Notes: generated by a model from the letters alone, not told the origin. Positions 1 through 8,633 are shown, numbered from the stretch's first letter. The stretch is 29,240 nt of DNA from RGIG6353 sp964558655 (GCA_964558655.1 CAZLEX010000019.1:1-29240), one strand, 5' to 3'. A program made the numbers and translations.

Positions 1-1
1 C

Positions 2-58
2 GTGGGCGCGGGCGTAACAGCTATCACACAAAGCAACATCACAGACCAACGCTTGTGA
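2..58 (+). pseudogene. Possible out-of-frame upstream piece of the same dockerin
   Basis: Frame 2 reads VGAGVTAITQSN followed by a few residues and TGA at 56-58. This looks like the end of the first dockerin helix plus linker, which would normally lead directly into the second calcium loop (DVTEDGRVN) found in frame 3 from base 57. Skipping one base near position 50 would join the two frames. Only 57 bases are visible, so this is suggestive rather than proven. A sequencing or assembly error at the window edge is equally possible. Confidence 0.35.
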
Positions 59-3000
59 TGTGACTGAAGATGGTCGTGTGAACGCACGTGATTTGATTCG
101 GTTAAGTCAGTATATCTCTGACGGCAGCCTAACAAACCCTGATGGATATAATGCAGTTCTGCATCCTGCAAAACTGCCTGAGTGTGAACATACAGATATG
201 CAAGCAACTGATGCTAAGGCGGCAAAATGCACAGTGGACGGCAACATTGCCTATTGGTACTGTGCCGATTGTGCTAAATATTTCGGCGATGCCAACGCTT
301 CCGCAGAGATTGCCTATGCAGATACAATTATTGCTGCCACAGGGCACACAGAGGTGATCGACGAGGCTGTAGCTCCCGGTTATACCGAAACAGGTTTGAC
401 TGAAGGTTCTCACTGCGGTGTGTGCGGTGAGGTTATCATGGCACAGGATACCGTTCCTATGCTGCAGGTAACCTATCACGCAGTTATTTACCGCAATCTG
501 CAGGGTGCGGAAAGTCCCGCAATCACACAGTATGCCGAGCATGAAGGCTTGATGACTTTGCCGGAAGTTGCTGTTGATGGTTATCTCTTTAAGGGATGGT
601 ATACCGAACAAAACGGTGGCGTAAGAGTTACGGAAATTCCTAAGGGTAGCACACAAGATTTTGAATTCTATGCTCGTTGGGAGGTTATCAATTATACAAT
701 AACCTACGATTGCGGAGCGGGAACAAATGCCGCTTCCAATGTATCGTCTTATACCGTAAACGATACAGTTATTCTATCGGATGCAAAACTTGCGGGATAT
801 ATCTTTAACGGTTGGCAAGACGAAGACGGAAACATCGTGTCACGGCTTACTAAGGGAACTACAGGGGATATTTTGCTTACGGCAAGCTGGAAAACAAACA
901 GGTGTCTTGCACATCCGATAGAAACCATCACAAATCCTCTTTATGATCCGATAATGACATTTCAAGAGGGTGATGAATACAGCTTCATTTACTATTTAGG
1001 CTATATCGAAAGCATTCCGTTTGGCTATGTTGGAACGCCTTATTATCACAATGGCACTACAAGCTATAATCAGGAACATTCTACAAGCGAGGCCACTGCA
1101 GAAAGCATCACGAAAACTGTTAACAAGGTAACAGAAGATACACATAGTTGGCAAAGCGAAATAAGTATTTCCAGTGAGACAGAAGCGAGCTGCAAAATTG
1201 GTCTGCCTGTCGCCGATGTTGGTGTGACAGAAAAATTAATATTGGCAACATCGCATACTCAGTCCGGTTCGTATACGACAACGGAAGAAAACGGAGAATC
1301 TACAACCATTTCGCAGGAATATGTAAGTGCTTCTACGGAAACCGCAAACATCACACCGGAAAGCTCTCCTGTAGGTTGGTATCGTTATGTGAATTATGCA
1401 ACAGTAGATGTGTTTGCAACGGTAACCTATAATGCGATAGAAAACAAATATTATATTTCTAATTTCAATGCGGTGCGTGACATAACAACTGCTTGGGACT
1501 ATAGTGCAAAGTCTGCATCTTTTGATGACGAAACGGATTCGGATTTGCCGTTTGGGCTCCCTGAAGACTTTTATGATTTTATCGCATCCCTGACTGAAGC
1601 AACAGATGGATTGATTATAAAAGAAAACGGCGACACCTGCACGGTGGAGAGATATCTCGGAGAGGAAACTACAGTAAATATCCCCGGTTATTATAAGAAT
1701 TCCAACGGTGATATTTTGAAAGTAGTTGGTTTCAGTGCAAATGCATTTGCCGGAAATTCCGATATAACCTCCATAACATTGGGACAGTATATTACGGAAA
1801 TTCCCGCTGAAGCATTTTACGGTTGCAGTGCACTGGAAACCGTAGCATTTGAAGGAGAAGTAACAACTATTGGCGAAAAAGCTTTTGCCGGTTGCGAAAA
1901 CCTTAACATATCATTGCCCGCAAGTCTGCTGACGCTGGGTGCCAATGCATTTGACGGATGCGAAAAAATCGACAGTGTTGTAATACCGGCGTCTCTCGCT
2001 TTAGGAGATCAGGCATTTGCAAACTGCGGTGAGTTGTATGTTTCAGCTACTCCTGAGAAAACAGAACAGTTAGCTGCAATCATTAATTCCGGTGCAACGA
2101 CTCTGGATTTAAGTCTCATCGGTTTCGGCACAAGTGAAGAAACAATCGAAATTGGTGCTTTGGAATTACCGGATAGTATTAAGACCTTTACCTTGACAGG
2201 TGTTTATAAACAGCGATACAACCTGTCTGTATCGGCAAATACTGACAAAACTGTTATCAAGAATGTAGTTATGGATGGCGGCTGCTCAGTTGGGGCCGGT
2301 GAATTAACGCTGATTGAGACATCCATTGAGGGAGCACTGCAGTTTAACGGCAGTCTGTTGCAACTGCAAGGAACTGTCGGACTGACCACAATTGATTCCA
2401 CCGGTGCAACGCTTACAATTTCTTCTACCACCGGAAATATGGCGGAGCTTATATCCGATGGTGGCATTCAGGCAAGCGGTGATTTAACCTTGTCGGGCGT
2501 TATGGATGCAAATATTCAAAGTGTTTATGGCAGGAATGGAATTTACGCAAATAACCTGACAGTTGATATTATCGGTGATCTTAATATTTCCGGATATAAT
2601 GGCTTAACCGGAGAAGATGGCGGCATCGCAGTTTTTGCAAATGTTGTTACTGTAAATATTACCGGGACCTTGACGGTGCAAGGCGGTAATGGCGGCGATG
2701 GAGCAAACGGTAGCACTTATTCCGGTCAAAATGGTGCCGATGGCGGCGATGCCGGAGACGGCGGAAATGCAATTGAATGTCAATTGTTGAATGTCATAAA
2801 GGCAACAAATATAAATGTGATTGGCGGAAACGGCGGCACCGGTGGAGCTGGCCTTAGCGGAAAAACAGGAGTTATTATGTTGGAAAGTGAGGCCTATAAA
2901 AACGGTGGCAACGGCGGAAAAGGCGGAAATGGCGGAAATGGCGGTCATTCCGTTACCGGAACGATTCGGATAGTTGACGCAAGCCTCGTCAATATTTGTG

Positions 3001-3308
3001 GCGGTGATGGTGGTTGCGGAGGCAACGGCGGCAATGGCGGCAATGGCGGTACTCCCTCTGTACCCTTTATCGCGGCGCCTGCAGGTTTTGATGGCGGTGA
3101 TGCCGGAGACGGCGGAAACGGTGGTTGTGGAGGCAATGGATTAACTGCCGGCAATGGTGGAGATTTTGGTTCTGCCGGAAATATAGGCAAAGGCACAACG
3201 GGTACATTTGGAATGTTTCAAGGCTACTCTAAACAGGGTACAAACGGAGAACCCGGTGTGGATGGAGAAGAAGGAACTGCCGGCGAACAATTGTCCATTG
3301 CCGAATAA
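18..3308 (+). CDS. Large multidomain surface protein, 5' incomplete or frameshifted (dockerin half, InlB repeats, aerolysin-like region, LRR, Gly-rich tail)
   Basis: The frame is open from base 18 after a stop at 15-17. The first possible start is GTG at 60, but it has no ribosome binding site and would leave no signal peptide, so the true start lies elsewhere. Numbering from GTG 60 (1082 residues): a single dockerin-type calcium loop (DVTEDGRVNARDL) lies at the very start; CxxC-containing modules follow at about 42-124; two InlB/Listeria-Bacteroides repeats lie at about 141-207 and 211-277, each with a GW signature (FKGWYT, FNGWQD); a Ser/Thr-rich beta region at about 340-460 resembles aerolysin/ETX-MTX2 proteins; BspA-like leucine-rich repeats (AFxGCxxL) lie at about 555-660; and a GGNGG-rich tail lies at about 870-1075. 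The role is probably at the cell surface or secreted, in adhesion, glycan binding or membrane attack. There is no sortase motif or membrane anchor at the C-terminus. Domain calls are by eye. Confidence 0.8.
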   Translation, partial: QLSHKATSQTNACDVTEDGRVNARDLIRLSQYISDGSLTNPDGYNAVLHPAKLPECEHTDMQATDAKAAKCTVDGNIAYWYCADCAKYFGDANASAEIAYADTIIAATGHTEVIDEAVAPGYTETGLTEGSHCGVCGEVIMAQDTVPMLQVTYHAVIYRNLQGAESPAITQYAEHEGLMTLPEVAVDGYLFKGWYTEQNGGVRVTEIPKGSTQDFEFYARWEVINYTITYDCGAGTNAASNVSSYTVNDTVILSDAKLAGYIFNGWQDEDGNIVSRLTKGTTGDILLTASWKTNRCLAHPIETITNPLYDPIMTFQEGDEYSFIYYLGYIESIPFGYVGTPYYHNGTTSYNQEHSTSEATAESITKTVNKVTEDTHSWQSEISISSETEASCKIGLPVADVGVTEKLILATSHTQSGSYTTTEENGESTTISQEYVSASTETANITPESSPVGWYRYVNYATVDVFATVTYNAIENKYYISNFNAVRDITTAWDYSAKSASFDDETDSDLPFGLPEDFYDFIASLTEATDGLIIKENGDTCTVERYLGEETTVNIPGYYKNSNGDILKVVGFSANAFAGNSDITSITLGQYITEIPAEAFYGCSALETVAFEGEVTTIGEKAFAGCENLNISLPASLLTLGANAFDGCEKIDSVVIPASLALGDQAFANCGELYVSATPEKTEQLAAIINSGATTLDLSLIGFGTSEETIEIGALELPDSIKTFTLTGVYKQRYNLSVSANTDKTVIKNVVMDGGCSVGAGELTLIETSIEGALQFNGSLLQLQGTVGLTTIDSTGATLTISSTTGNMAELISDGGIQASGDLTLSGVMDANIQSVYGRNGIYANNLTVDIIGDLNISGYNGLTGEDGGIAVFANVVTVNITGTLTVQGGNGGDGANGSTYSGQNGADGGDAGDGGNAIECQLLNVIKATNINVIGGNGGTGGAGLSGKTGVIMLESEAYKNGGNGGKGGNGGNGGHSVTGTIRIVDASLVNICGGDGGCGGNGGNGGNGGTPSVPFIAAPAGFDGGDAGDGGNGGCGGNGLTAGNGGDFGSAGNIGKGTTGTFGMFQGYSKQGTNGEPGVDGEEGTAGEQLSIAE

Positions 3309-3341
3309 CTGCCTATAGCATAAATGAATCACTAATCATTG

Positions 3342-3373
3342 ATACAGGGCACAGCGACTGCTGTGCCCTGTAT
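3342..3373. terminator. Perfect hairpin after the surface protein gene
   Basis: A perfect 14-bp inverted repeat (ATACAGGGCACAGC / GCTGTGCCCTGTAT) with a four-base loop lies 34 bases after the stop codon. No T-tract follows, so it may act as a weak terminator, an mRNA 3'-end stabiliser or a protein-binding palindrome. Its position after the stop favours transcript end formation. Confidence 0.6.
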
Positions 3374-3415
3374 GGCTATTTGCGTATGTTAAAAGCATCG
3401 TTAGGGGGAAAAGTT

Positions 3416-3556
3416 ATGGAGATACATATTGATAAGCTACCCTTGCAGATTTTATACTATATTCGCCAAGCAGGCGAGATTTCCTTAGAAGCTTGCCGAT
3501 GAGATATTATGCAGGCTGTGCTGAATAAACGGGCATCCTGCGGAAAAGATAATTAA
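3416..3556 (+). pseudogene. Mini-ORF interrupted by an in-frame TGA
   Basis: ATG at 3416 follows a fair ribosome binding site (AGGGGG, 3403-3408). It encodes 28 residues beginning MEIHIDKLPLQILYYIRQAG and stops at TGA 3500-3502. The same frame continues for 17 more sense codons (DIMQAVLNKRASCGKDN) to TAA 3554-3556, with coding-like composition. It looks like a 46-codon gene with a nonsense mutation, or the remnant of a longer helix-turn-helix-like protein. The family is not recognised, and nothing shows that the TGA is decoded. Confidence 0.3.
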
Positions 3557-3561
3557 CGGAA

Positions 3562-3617
3562 CAAAAGAGGAGGTTTTCGGATTTTTGTAAAAAAGTCCGC
3601 CGTCCTCTTTTATTTTA
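3562..3617. terminator. Imperfect hairpin with T-rich tail
   Basis: AAAAGAGGA at 3563-3571 pairs with TCCTCTTTT ending near 3612, with a partly paired interior (CGGATTTTT against AAAAAAGTCCG). The T-rich run TTTTATTTTAT follows. The form is that of an intrinsic terminator closing whatever is transcribed through the mini-ORF, and it separates the left accessory gene from the uvrBA operon. Confidence 0.55.
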
Positions 3618-3627
3618 TCTAAAAGTG

Positions 3628-3636
3628 TGATATAAT
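3628..3636 (+). promoter_or_regulatory. Candidate extended -10 promoter for the uvrB operon
   Basis: TGATATAAT (an extended -10: TG, one base, then TATAAT at 3631-3636) lies just after the terminator. The -35 region is poor, as is common for extended -10 promoters. It would give a leader of about 170 bases before uvrB. A second, weaker candidate with TTGACG at 3757-3762 lies closer to the gene but has no well-spaced -10. Confidence 0.4.
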
Positions 3637-3687
3637 GTTATATTGAAGATTTATATCATTCATTCAGTTCGTACAGTTCGCACTTTC

Positions 3688-3765
3688 CGTTAAAATGACC
3701 CGATTCGTCATGAACCGTTTTTTAACGATTTTTGAGTAAAAACGGAATATGTGCTTTTGACGAAT
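3688..3765 (+). promoter_or_regulatory. uvrB leader with mutually exclusive inverted repeats
   Basis: CGTTAAAA (3688-3695) can pair with TTTTAACG (3720-3727), enclosing a second nested pairing ATGAC/GTCAT (3695-3699 with 3707-3711). Alternatively, CCGTTTTT (3715-3722) can pair with AAAAACGG (3738-3745), and ATTCGTCA (3703-3710) with TGACGAAT (3758-3765). The two sets share bases, so only one can form at a time. This resembles a switch-like leader, but no T-tract follows either form and no known riboswitch was recognised. Confidence 0.3.
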
Positions 3766-3814
3766 TTCGGACTTATAGAAGCGATACTAAATTTAGGAAA
3801 AAGGAGGTTTTACC

Positions 3815-5800
3815 GTGGATAAATTTGAATTGGCGGCTCCCTATGCACCGACAGGAGACCAACCCGAAGCCATTGAAAAATTAGTTAATGGCATTGAAAA
3901 TGGCTTGAAGGAGCAGGTTTTACTGGGCGTTACGGGTAGCGGTAAAACCTTTACAATGGCGAACATCATAGCTAATGTCAATAAACCTACGCTTGTCCTT
4001 GCACACAACAAAACACTTGCCGCACAGCTTTGCTCCGAATTCCGCGAATATTTTCCGAAAAATGCGGTGGAGTATTTTGTTTCATATTACGACTATTATC
4101 AGCCGGAGGCATATTTGCCCGGAAAAGATATCTATATTGAGAAAGATTCCTCTGTAAATGACGATATAGACCGTCTTCGCCATTCGGCTACATCTGCCTT
4201 GTTTGAAAGAAGAGATGTTATAATTGTTTCAAGCGTGTCCTGTATTTACTCGCTGGGAGATCCGTCGGAGTACGAAAATCTTGTAACATCGGTAAGAGTT
4301 GGCATGGAAATTTCAAGAGATACGCTCATAAAACGACTTATCTCAGTTCAATTTGAAAGAAACGATATCGATTTTACAAGAAATAAATTCCGTGTAAAAG
4401 GGGATACGGTGGATATTTTTCCGCCCAATTCTTCGGATAAATTTATACGGGTTTGCTTTTTCGGGGACGATGTCGAAAAAATATACGAGATAAATTCGGT
4501 TACAGGTGAGATTGTCGCCGTGCTTAACCATGTGGCACTGTATCCTGCCTCTCACTATGTTACATCGGCAGAGAAAAGAGAGCGTGCAATTTCCGAAATT
4601 CGTGCCGAGCTTGTCGAAAGAATAGAATATTTTCGCAAAAACAATATGCTTATCGAAGCACAGCGAATAGAGGAAAGAGTAAGATACGATATGGAAATGA
4701 TTGAAGAGGTCGGATATTGCTCCGGTATAGAAAATTATTCCCGAATATTCGCACAAAAAGCTCCGGGTGCGACTCCTTTTACTTTGCTTGATTATTTTCC
4801 CGACGATTTTTTGATGTTTATAGACGAATCCCATGTTACTGTTCCTCAGGTCAGAGGCATGAGCGGAGGAGACAGCGCAAGAAAGAAGAATTTGGTCGAA
4901 TACGGATTCCGTTTGCCCAGTGCATACGATAACAGACCTCTGTATTTTAACGAATTTTGCGACAAAATCAATCAGGTAATTTATGTCAGTGCGACTCCCG
5001 GCGAATATGAGCTTGACAGAAGCGAGCGAATTGCCGAACAGATCATACGGCCGACGGGACTTCTTGATCCTATTGTTGAAGTTCGGCAGATAGAGGGGCA
5101 GATAGACGATCTTATATCGGAAATAAACGACAGGACGGCAAAAAAAGAAAGAGTTCTTGTCGTAACACTTACGAAGAAAATGGCAGAAGATTTGACTCTT
5201 TATCTCACGGAACACGAAATTCGGGCAAAATATATGCATCATACTGTCGAAACGATAGAAAGAATGAAATTGGTAAAAGAACTCAGAGAGGGAAAATACG
5301 ATGTTCTTGTCGGAATAAACCTTTTGAGAGAAGGACTTGATTTACCGGAAGTCTCTCTTGTTGCGATTTTCGATGCCGATAAAGAGGGCTTTTTGAGATC
5401 GAAAACATCTTTTATTCAGATAATAGGTAGAGCCGCAAGGCATGTGAACGGAAAAGTTATAATGTATGCCGACCGTTTAACCGGCTCCATGAAAGAAGCG
5501 ATATCGGAGACCGAGAGGAGACGCGGTATTCAGGACAGATATAATCGTGAAAACGGAATTGTTCCGAAATCGGTAACAAAAGGAATTTCCGATGTTATCG
5601 AAACGGCTGTACGCAGTGACGAAGCTCTCGGCAAACTTGATTTTGACGCCGGTGCAATAAGTCCCAAAGAGCGTGAAAATCTTGTAACGAAACTTACACG
5701 CGAAATGAAAGAGGCGGCAAACCGTCTTGATTTTGAATATGCCGCACTTATAAGGGACAAAATTTCAAAAATAAAGGAAAGTAAAAATGATAAGAGATAA
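3815..5800 (+). CDS. uvrB: UvrABC system protein B (excinuclease subunit B)
   Basis: This is the helicase-like damage-verification subunit of nucleotide excision repair. It is loaded onto DNA by UvrA and then recruits UvrC for incision. At 661 residues it matches the family. Walker A GVTGSGKT is at 38-45, the beta-hairpin that clamps DNA (YYDYYQPEAYLP) at about 91-102, the DESH box at 337-340 and a UVR coiled-coil domain that contacts UvrC or UvrA at about 615-655. The GTG start at 3815 is fixed by AAGGAGG at 3801-3807, seven bases upstream. Its 3' end overlaps uvrA by 14 bases, so the two are translationally coupled. A palindromic LexA box was not clearly seen upstream. Confidence 0.98.
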   Translation: MDKFELAAPYAPTGDQPEAIEKLVNGIENGLKEQVLLGVTGSGKTFTMANIIANVNKPTLVLAHNKTLAAQLCSEFREYFPKNAVEYFVSYYDYYQPEAYLPGKDIYIEKDSSVNDDIDRLRHSATSALFERRDVIIVSSVSCIYSLGDPSEYENLVTSVRVGMEISRDTLIKRLISVQFERNDIDFTRNKFRVKGDTVDIFPPNSSDKFIRVCFFGDDVEKIYEINSVTGEIVAVLNHVALYPASHYVTSAEKRERAISEIRAELVERIEYFRKNNMLIEAQRIEERVRYDMEMIEEVGYCSGIENYSRIFAQKAPGATPFTLLDYFPDDFLMFIDESHVTVPQVRGMSGGDSARKKNLVEYGFRLPSAYDNRPLYFNEFCDKINQVIYVSATPGEYELDRSERIAEQIIRPTGLLDPIVEVRQIEGQIDDLISEINDRTAKKERVLVVTLTKKMAEDLTLYLTEHEIRAKYMHHTVETIERMKLVKELREGKYDVLVGINLLREGLDLPEVSLVAIFDADKEGFLRSKTSFIQIIGRAARHVNGKVIMYADRLTGSMKEAISETERRRGIQDRYNRENGIVPKSVTKGISDVIETAVRSDEALGKLDFDAGAISPKERENLVTKLTREMKEAANRLDFEYAALIRDKISKIKESKNDKR

Positions 5801-8633
5801 GATACAGGTAAGAGGTGCGAGAGTAAATAATCTTAAGAATATAGATGTGGATATACCGAGAAACAGTTTGACTGTACTGACAGGACTTTCGGGTTCCGGA
5901 AAAAGCTCTCTCGCTTTCGATACAATTTACGCAGAGGGATACAGAAGATTTGTTGAGTCTCTGTCCTCGTACGCAAGACAGTTTCTCGGACAGATGGATA
6001 AACCCGAAGTGGATTCGATCGAGGGACTGTCTCCCGCAATTTCCATAGACCAAAAAACCACTTCGAAAAATCCTCGCTCCACTGTCGGAACCGTTACGGA
6101 AATATACGATTACTTGAGATTGCTTTTTGCCAATATCGGCGTTCCTCACTGTCCCGTCTGCAACAAGGAAATATCCAGGCAGAGCATCGACTCCATAACA
6201 TCTCAAATAATGTCATTGCCCGAAAAAACTCGTTTTCAGGTGCTTTCACCTGTTGTCAGAGGAAAGAAAGGACTTCATGAAAAAGTATTTTCCGATGCCA
6301 GAAAAAACGGGTATGTCAGAGTCAGAGTCGACGGATTTGTGTACGATCTTTCCGATAACATAGAGCTTGATAAAAAGAAAAAACATAATATAGAAATCGT
6401 CGTCGACAGGCTCGTAATAAAACCGGATATTATTTCCCGCCTGACAGATTCCGTCGAAACGGCTCTTTCTCTTTCGGACGGTCTCCTTATAATCGAGCAA
6501 ATTGACCTTGAAAAGAACGATGAAAACCGAGAGCTTTTGTTTTCGGAAAATTATGCCTGCTATGAACACGGAATAAGTCTCGGGGAGCTTACCCCGCGTA
6601 TGTTTTCCTTCAACAATCCTTTCGGTGCCTGTCCGAAGTGTGCGGGTTTGGGCATGAGAAAAGAAGTTGCGGCGGATAAACTTATTCCGGATAAGAGTCT
6701 GTCTCTTAAAGACGGAGCTATTGTAATAAACGGATACAAAAGTTTAAACAAAGACGGCTGGACAACACGCATTATCAGACAGGTCGGAGAACGCGTCGGA
6801 TTTACTCTCGAACAGCCGATAGATACTTTTTCACCCGAAGCACTGAACGCTCTTTATTTCGGAACAGGTAACGAAATATATACGGTTGCGTTTACAAAGG
6901 ACGGAGTAACCCGTAATTTCGACACACATTTTGAGGGTATTGTCAATGCAACCGCACGGAGATTTGCCGAAACGGGCGACACTTATTACGACGATTTTAT
7001 GACCGAAGTAATCTGTACAGAGTGCGGCGGCAAAAGATTGAAAAAAGAGTCTTTGTGTGTCAGCGTCGGAGGGAAAAATATAGCCGAACTGTCGGAAATG
7101 TCTGTTACGGATATACTTGATTTTTTCGATAAACTTGTTTTGTCGGATAAAGACACGGTAATAGCCGGAGAAATAATAAGCGAGATAAAGGCAAGGCTTG
7201 AGTTTTTAAACCGCGTCGGACTTGATTATCTCTCGCTTTCCCGCTCTTCAGCTACTTTGTCGGGAGGTGAAAGTCAGAGAATAAGACTTGCAACGCAGAT
7301 AGGATCTTCGCTTATGGGCGTTATTTATATTCTTGACGAACCGAGCATCGGTCTTCATCAGCGTGACAATTCAAAACTTATAGAAACTCTCAAGGAACTT
7401 AGGAATGTCGGAAATACCGTGATTGTTGTGGAACACGATTCCGAAACCATTGAAAATGCCGACTATGTTGTGGATATAGGTCCCGGTGCCGGAGTAAACG
7501 GCGGAGAGGTAATATTTTCCGGCACACCCGGAGAACTTTTGAAGTCTGAAAAAAGTATTACGGGTAAGTTTTTATCCGGCAGAGAAAAAATCGATGTTCC
7601 TTCGGTACGGCGAAGGGGCAACGGTAAATTTTTGGAAGTAATCGGTGCAAGAGAAAATAATTTGAAAAATATAAGCGTTCGTATTCCGCTCGGCACACTC
7701 ACTTGCGTTACCGGAGTATCGGGATCGGGAAAAAGCTCTCTTGTTAATGAGATTATCTACAAAACACTTGCAAAAAAGCTTAACCGTGCGTTTACTTATC
7801 CCGGTAAATGCGACAGAATAGAGGGAGATGAAAATCTCGACAAGATAATAGCAATCGATCAGTCTCCGATAGGCAGAACGCCTCGTTCAAACCCAGCGAC
7901 TTATACCGGACTCTTCAATGAAATAAGAATGTTGTTTGCATCGACACCCGACGCAAAGGAAAGAGGATACGGTCAGGAAAGATTTTCCTTTAACCTCAAA
8001 GGCGGACGGTGCGAGGCGTGTCAGGGAGACGGTACGATGCAAATAGAAATGCATTTTTTGCCCGATGTCTATGTGGTTTGCGATGTTTGTAACGGAAAAA
8101 GATACAACAGGGAAACGCTTGAGGTCAAATATAAAGGAAAAAGTATATTCGATGTGCTTGACATGAGCGTTGACGAAGCGTATGCTTTTTTTGAAAATAT
8201 ACCTAAAATCCGCAGAAAGCTCGAAACTCTTATGGATGTCGGACTCGGGTATATCAAACTCGGTCAGTCATCGACAACATTGTCCGGAGGCGAAGCACAG
8301 CGGGTTAAATTGGCGTACGAACTTTCAAAACGCCCGACGGGTAAAACTTTATATTTGCTGGACGAACCCACCACGGGACTCCATACGGCAGATGTCAAGC
8401 TTTTGATAAAAGTGCTAAACAGGCTTGCTGAGACGGGAAACACCGTAATAGTTATCGAACACAATCTCGACTTGATAAAGACGGCCGATTATATTATCGA
8501 TATAGGTCCGGAAGGCGGCGAACGCGGCGGGCAGATAGTGGCGTGCGGCGTGCCGGAGGATATCTGCAAAGTTGAAAATTCTTATACGGGACAGTATTTA
8601 AAAAAGTATTTGACGGGGAAAGAAAATGATTAG
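5787..8633 (+). CDS. uvrA: UvrABC system protein A (excinuclease ATPase)
   Basis: This is the damage-recognition ATPase of nucleotide excision repair, with two ABC modules in 948 residues. Walker A motifs GLSGSGKSS (33-41) and GVSGSGKSS (about 637-645) are each matched by a signature, ATLSGGESQR and TTLSGGEAQR, and by D-E-P Walker B sites. Zinc sites: the N-terminal finger reads C258-x2-H261 ... C282-x2-C285, so one cysteine of the usual four is replaced by histidine; the C-terminal finger CEACQGDG ... CDVC is standard. A further CPVC pair lies at 122-125. The gene starts inside the end of uvrB (AAGGA eight bases before ATG) and overlaps the radical SAM gene by 8 bases. Confidence 0.98.
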   Translation: MIRDKIQVRGARVNNLKNIDVDIPRNSLTVLTGLSGSGKSSLAFDTIYAEGYRRFVESLSSYARQFLGQMDKPEVDSIEGLSPAISIDQKTTSKNPRSTVGTVTEIYDYLRLLFANIGVPHCPVCNKEISRQSIDSITSQIMSLPEKTRFQVLSPVVRGKKGLHEKVFSDARKNGYVRVRVDGFVYDLSDNIELDKKKKHNIEIVVDRLVIKPDIISRLTDSVETALSLSDGLLIIEQIDLEKNDENRELLFSENYACYEHGISLGELTPRMFSFNNPFGACPKCAGLGMRKEVAADKLIPDKSLSLKDGAIVINGYKSLNKDGWTTRIIRQVGERVGFTLEQPIDTFSPEALNALYFGTGNEIYTVAFTKDGVTRNFDTHFEGIVNATARRFAETGDTYYDDFMTEVICTECGGKRLKKESLCVSVGGKNIAELSEMSVTDILDFFDKLVLSDKDTVIAGEIISEIKARLEFLNRVGLDYLSLSRSSATLSGGESQRIRLATQIGSSLMGVIYILDEPSIGLHQRDNSKLIETLKELRNVGNTVIVVEHDSETIENADYVVDIGPGAGVNGGEVIFSGTPGELLKSEKSITGKFLSGREKIDVPSVRRRGNGKFLEVIGARENNLKNISVRIPLGTLTCVTGVSGSGKSSLVNEIIYKTLAKKLNRAFTYPGKCDRIEGDENLDKIIAIDQSPIGRTPRSNPATYTGLFNEIRMLFASTPDAKERGYGQERFSFNLKGGRCEACQGDGTMQIEMHFLPDVYVVCDVCNGKRYNRETLEVKYKGKSIFDVLDMSVDEAYAFFENIPKIRRKLETLMDVGLGYIKLGQSSTTLSGGEAQRVKLAYELSKRPTGKTLYLLDEPTTGLHTADVKLLIKVLNRLAETGNTVIVIEHNLDLIKTADYIIDIGPEGGERGGQIVACGVPEDICKVENSYTGQYLKKYLTGKEND

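Noticed and set aside
2945..3196. Proline-rich minus-strand frame opposite the glycine-rich tail
   Set aside because: It is the mirror of GGN/GGC repeats on the coding strand, with no ribosome binding site of its own.
2667..3290. Glycine-rich tail as a gene acquired from mycobacteria
   Set aside because: Only the low-complexity pattern is shared; there is no PE domain and the codon use fits the rest of the gene.
3500..3502. Selenocysteine decoding of the TGA in the mini-ORF
   Set aside because: No SECIS-like hairpin was evident directly after the TGA and no selenoprotein family fits.
3664..3683. Repeat AGTTCGTAC / AGTTCGCAC before uvrB as a LexA site
   Set aside because: It is a direct repeat, not the GAAC-N4-GTTC palindrome expected in Firmicutes.
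3715..3745. Hairpin CCGTTTTT/AAAAACGG as an intrinsic terminator
   Set aside because: No T-tract follows, so it is treated only as part of a possible leader structure.
4343..5242. Long minus-strand frame inside uvrB
   Set aside because: Shadow of an unquestionable uvrB; codon use and composition do not look coding and no family is recognised.
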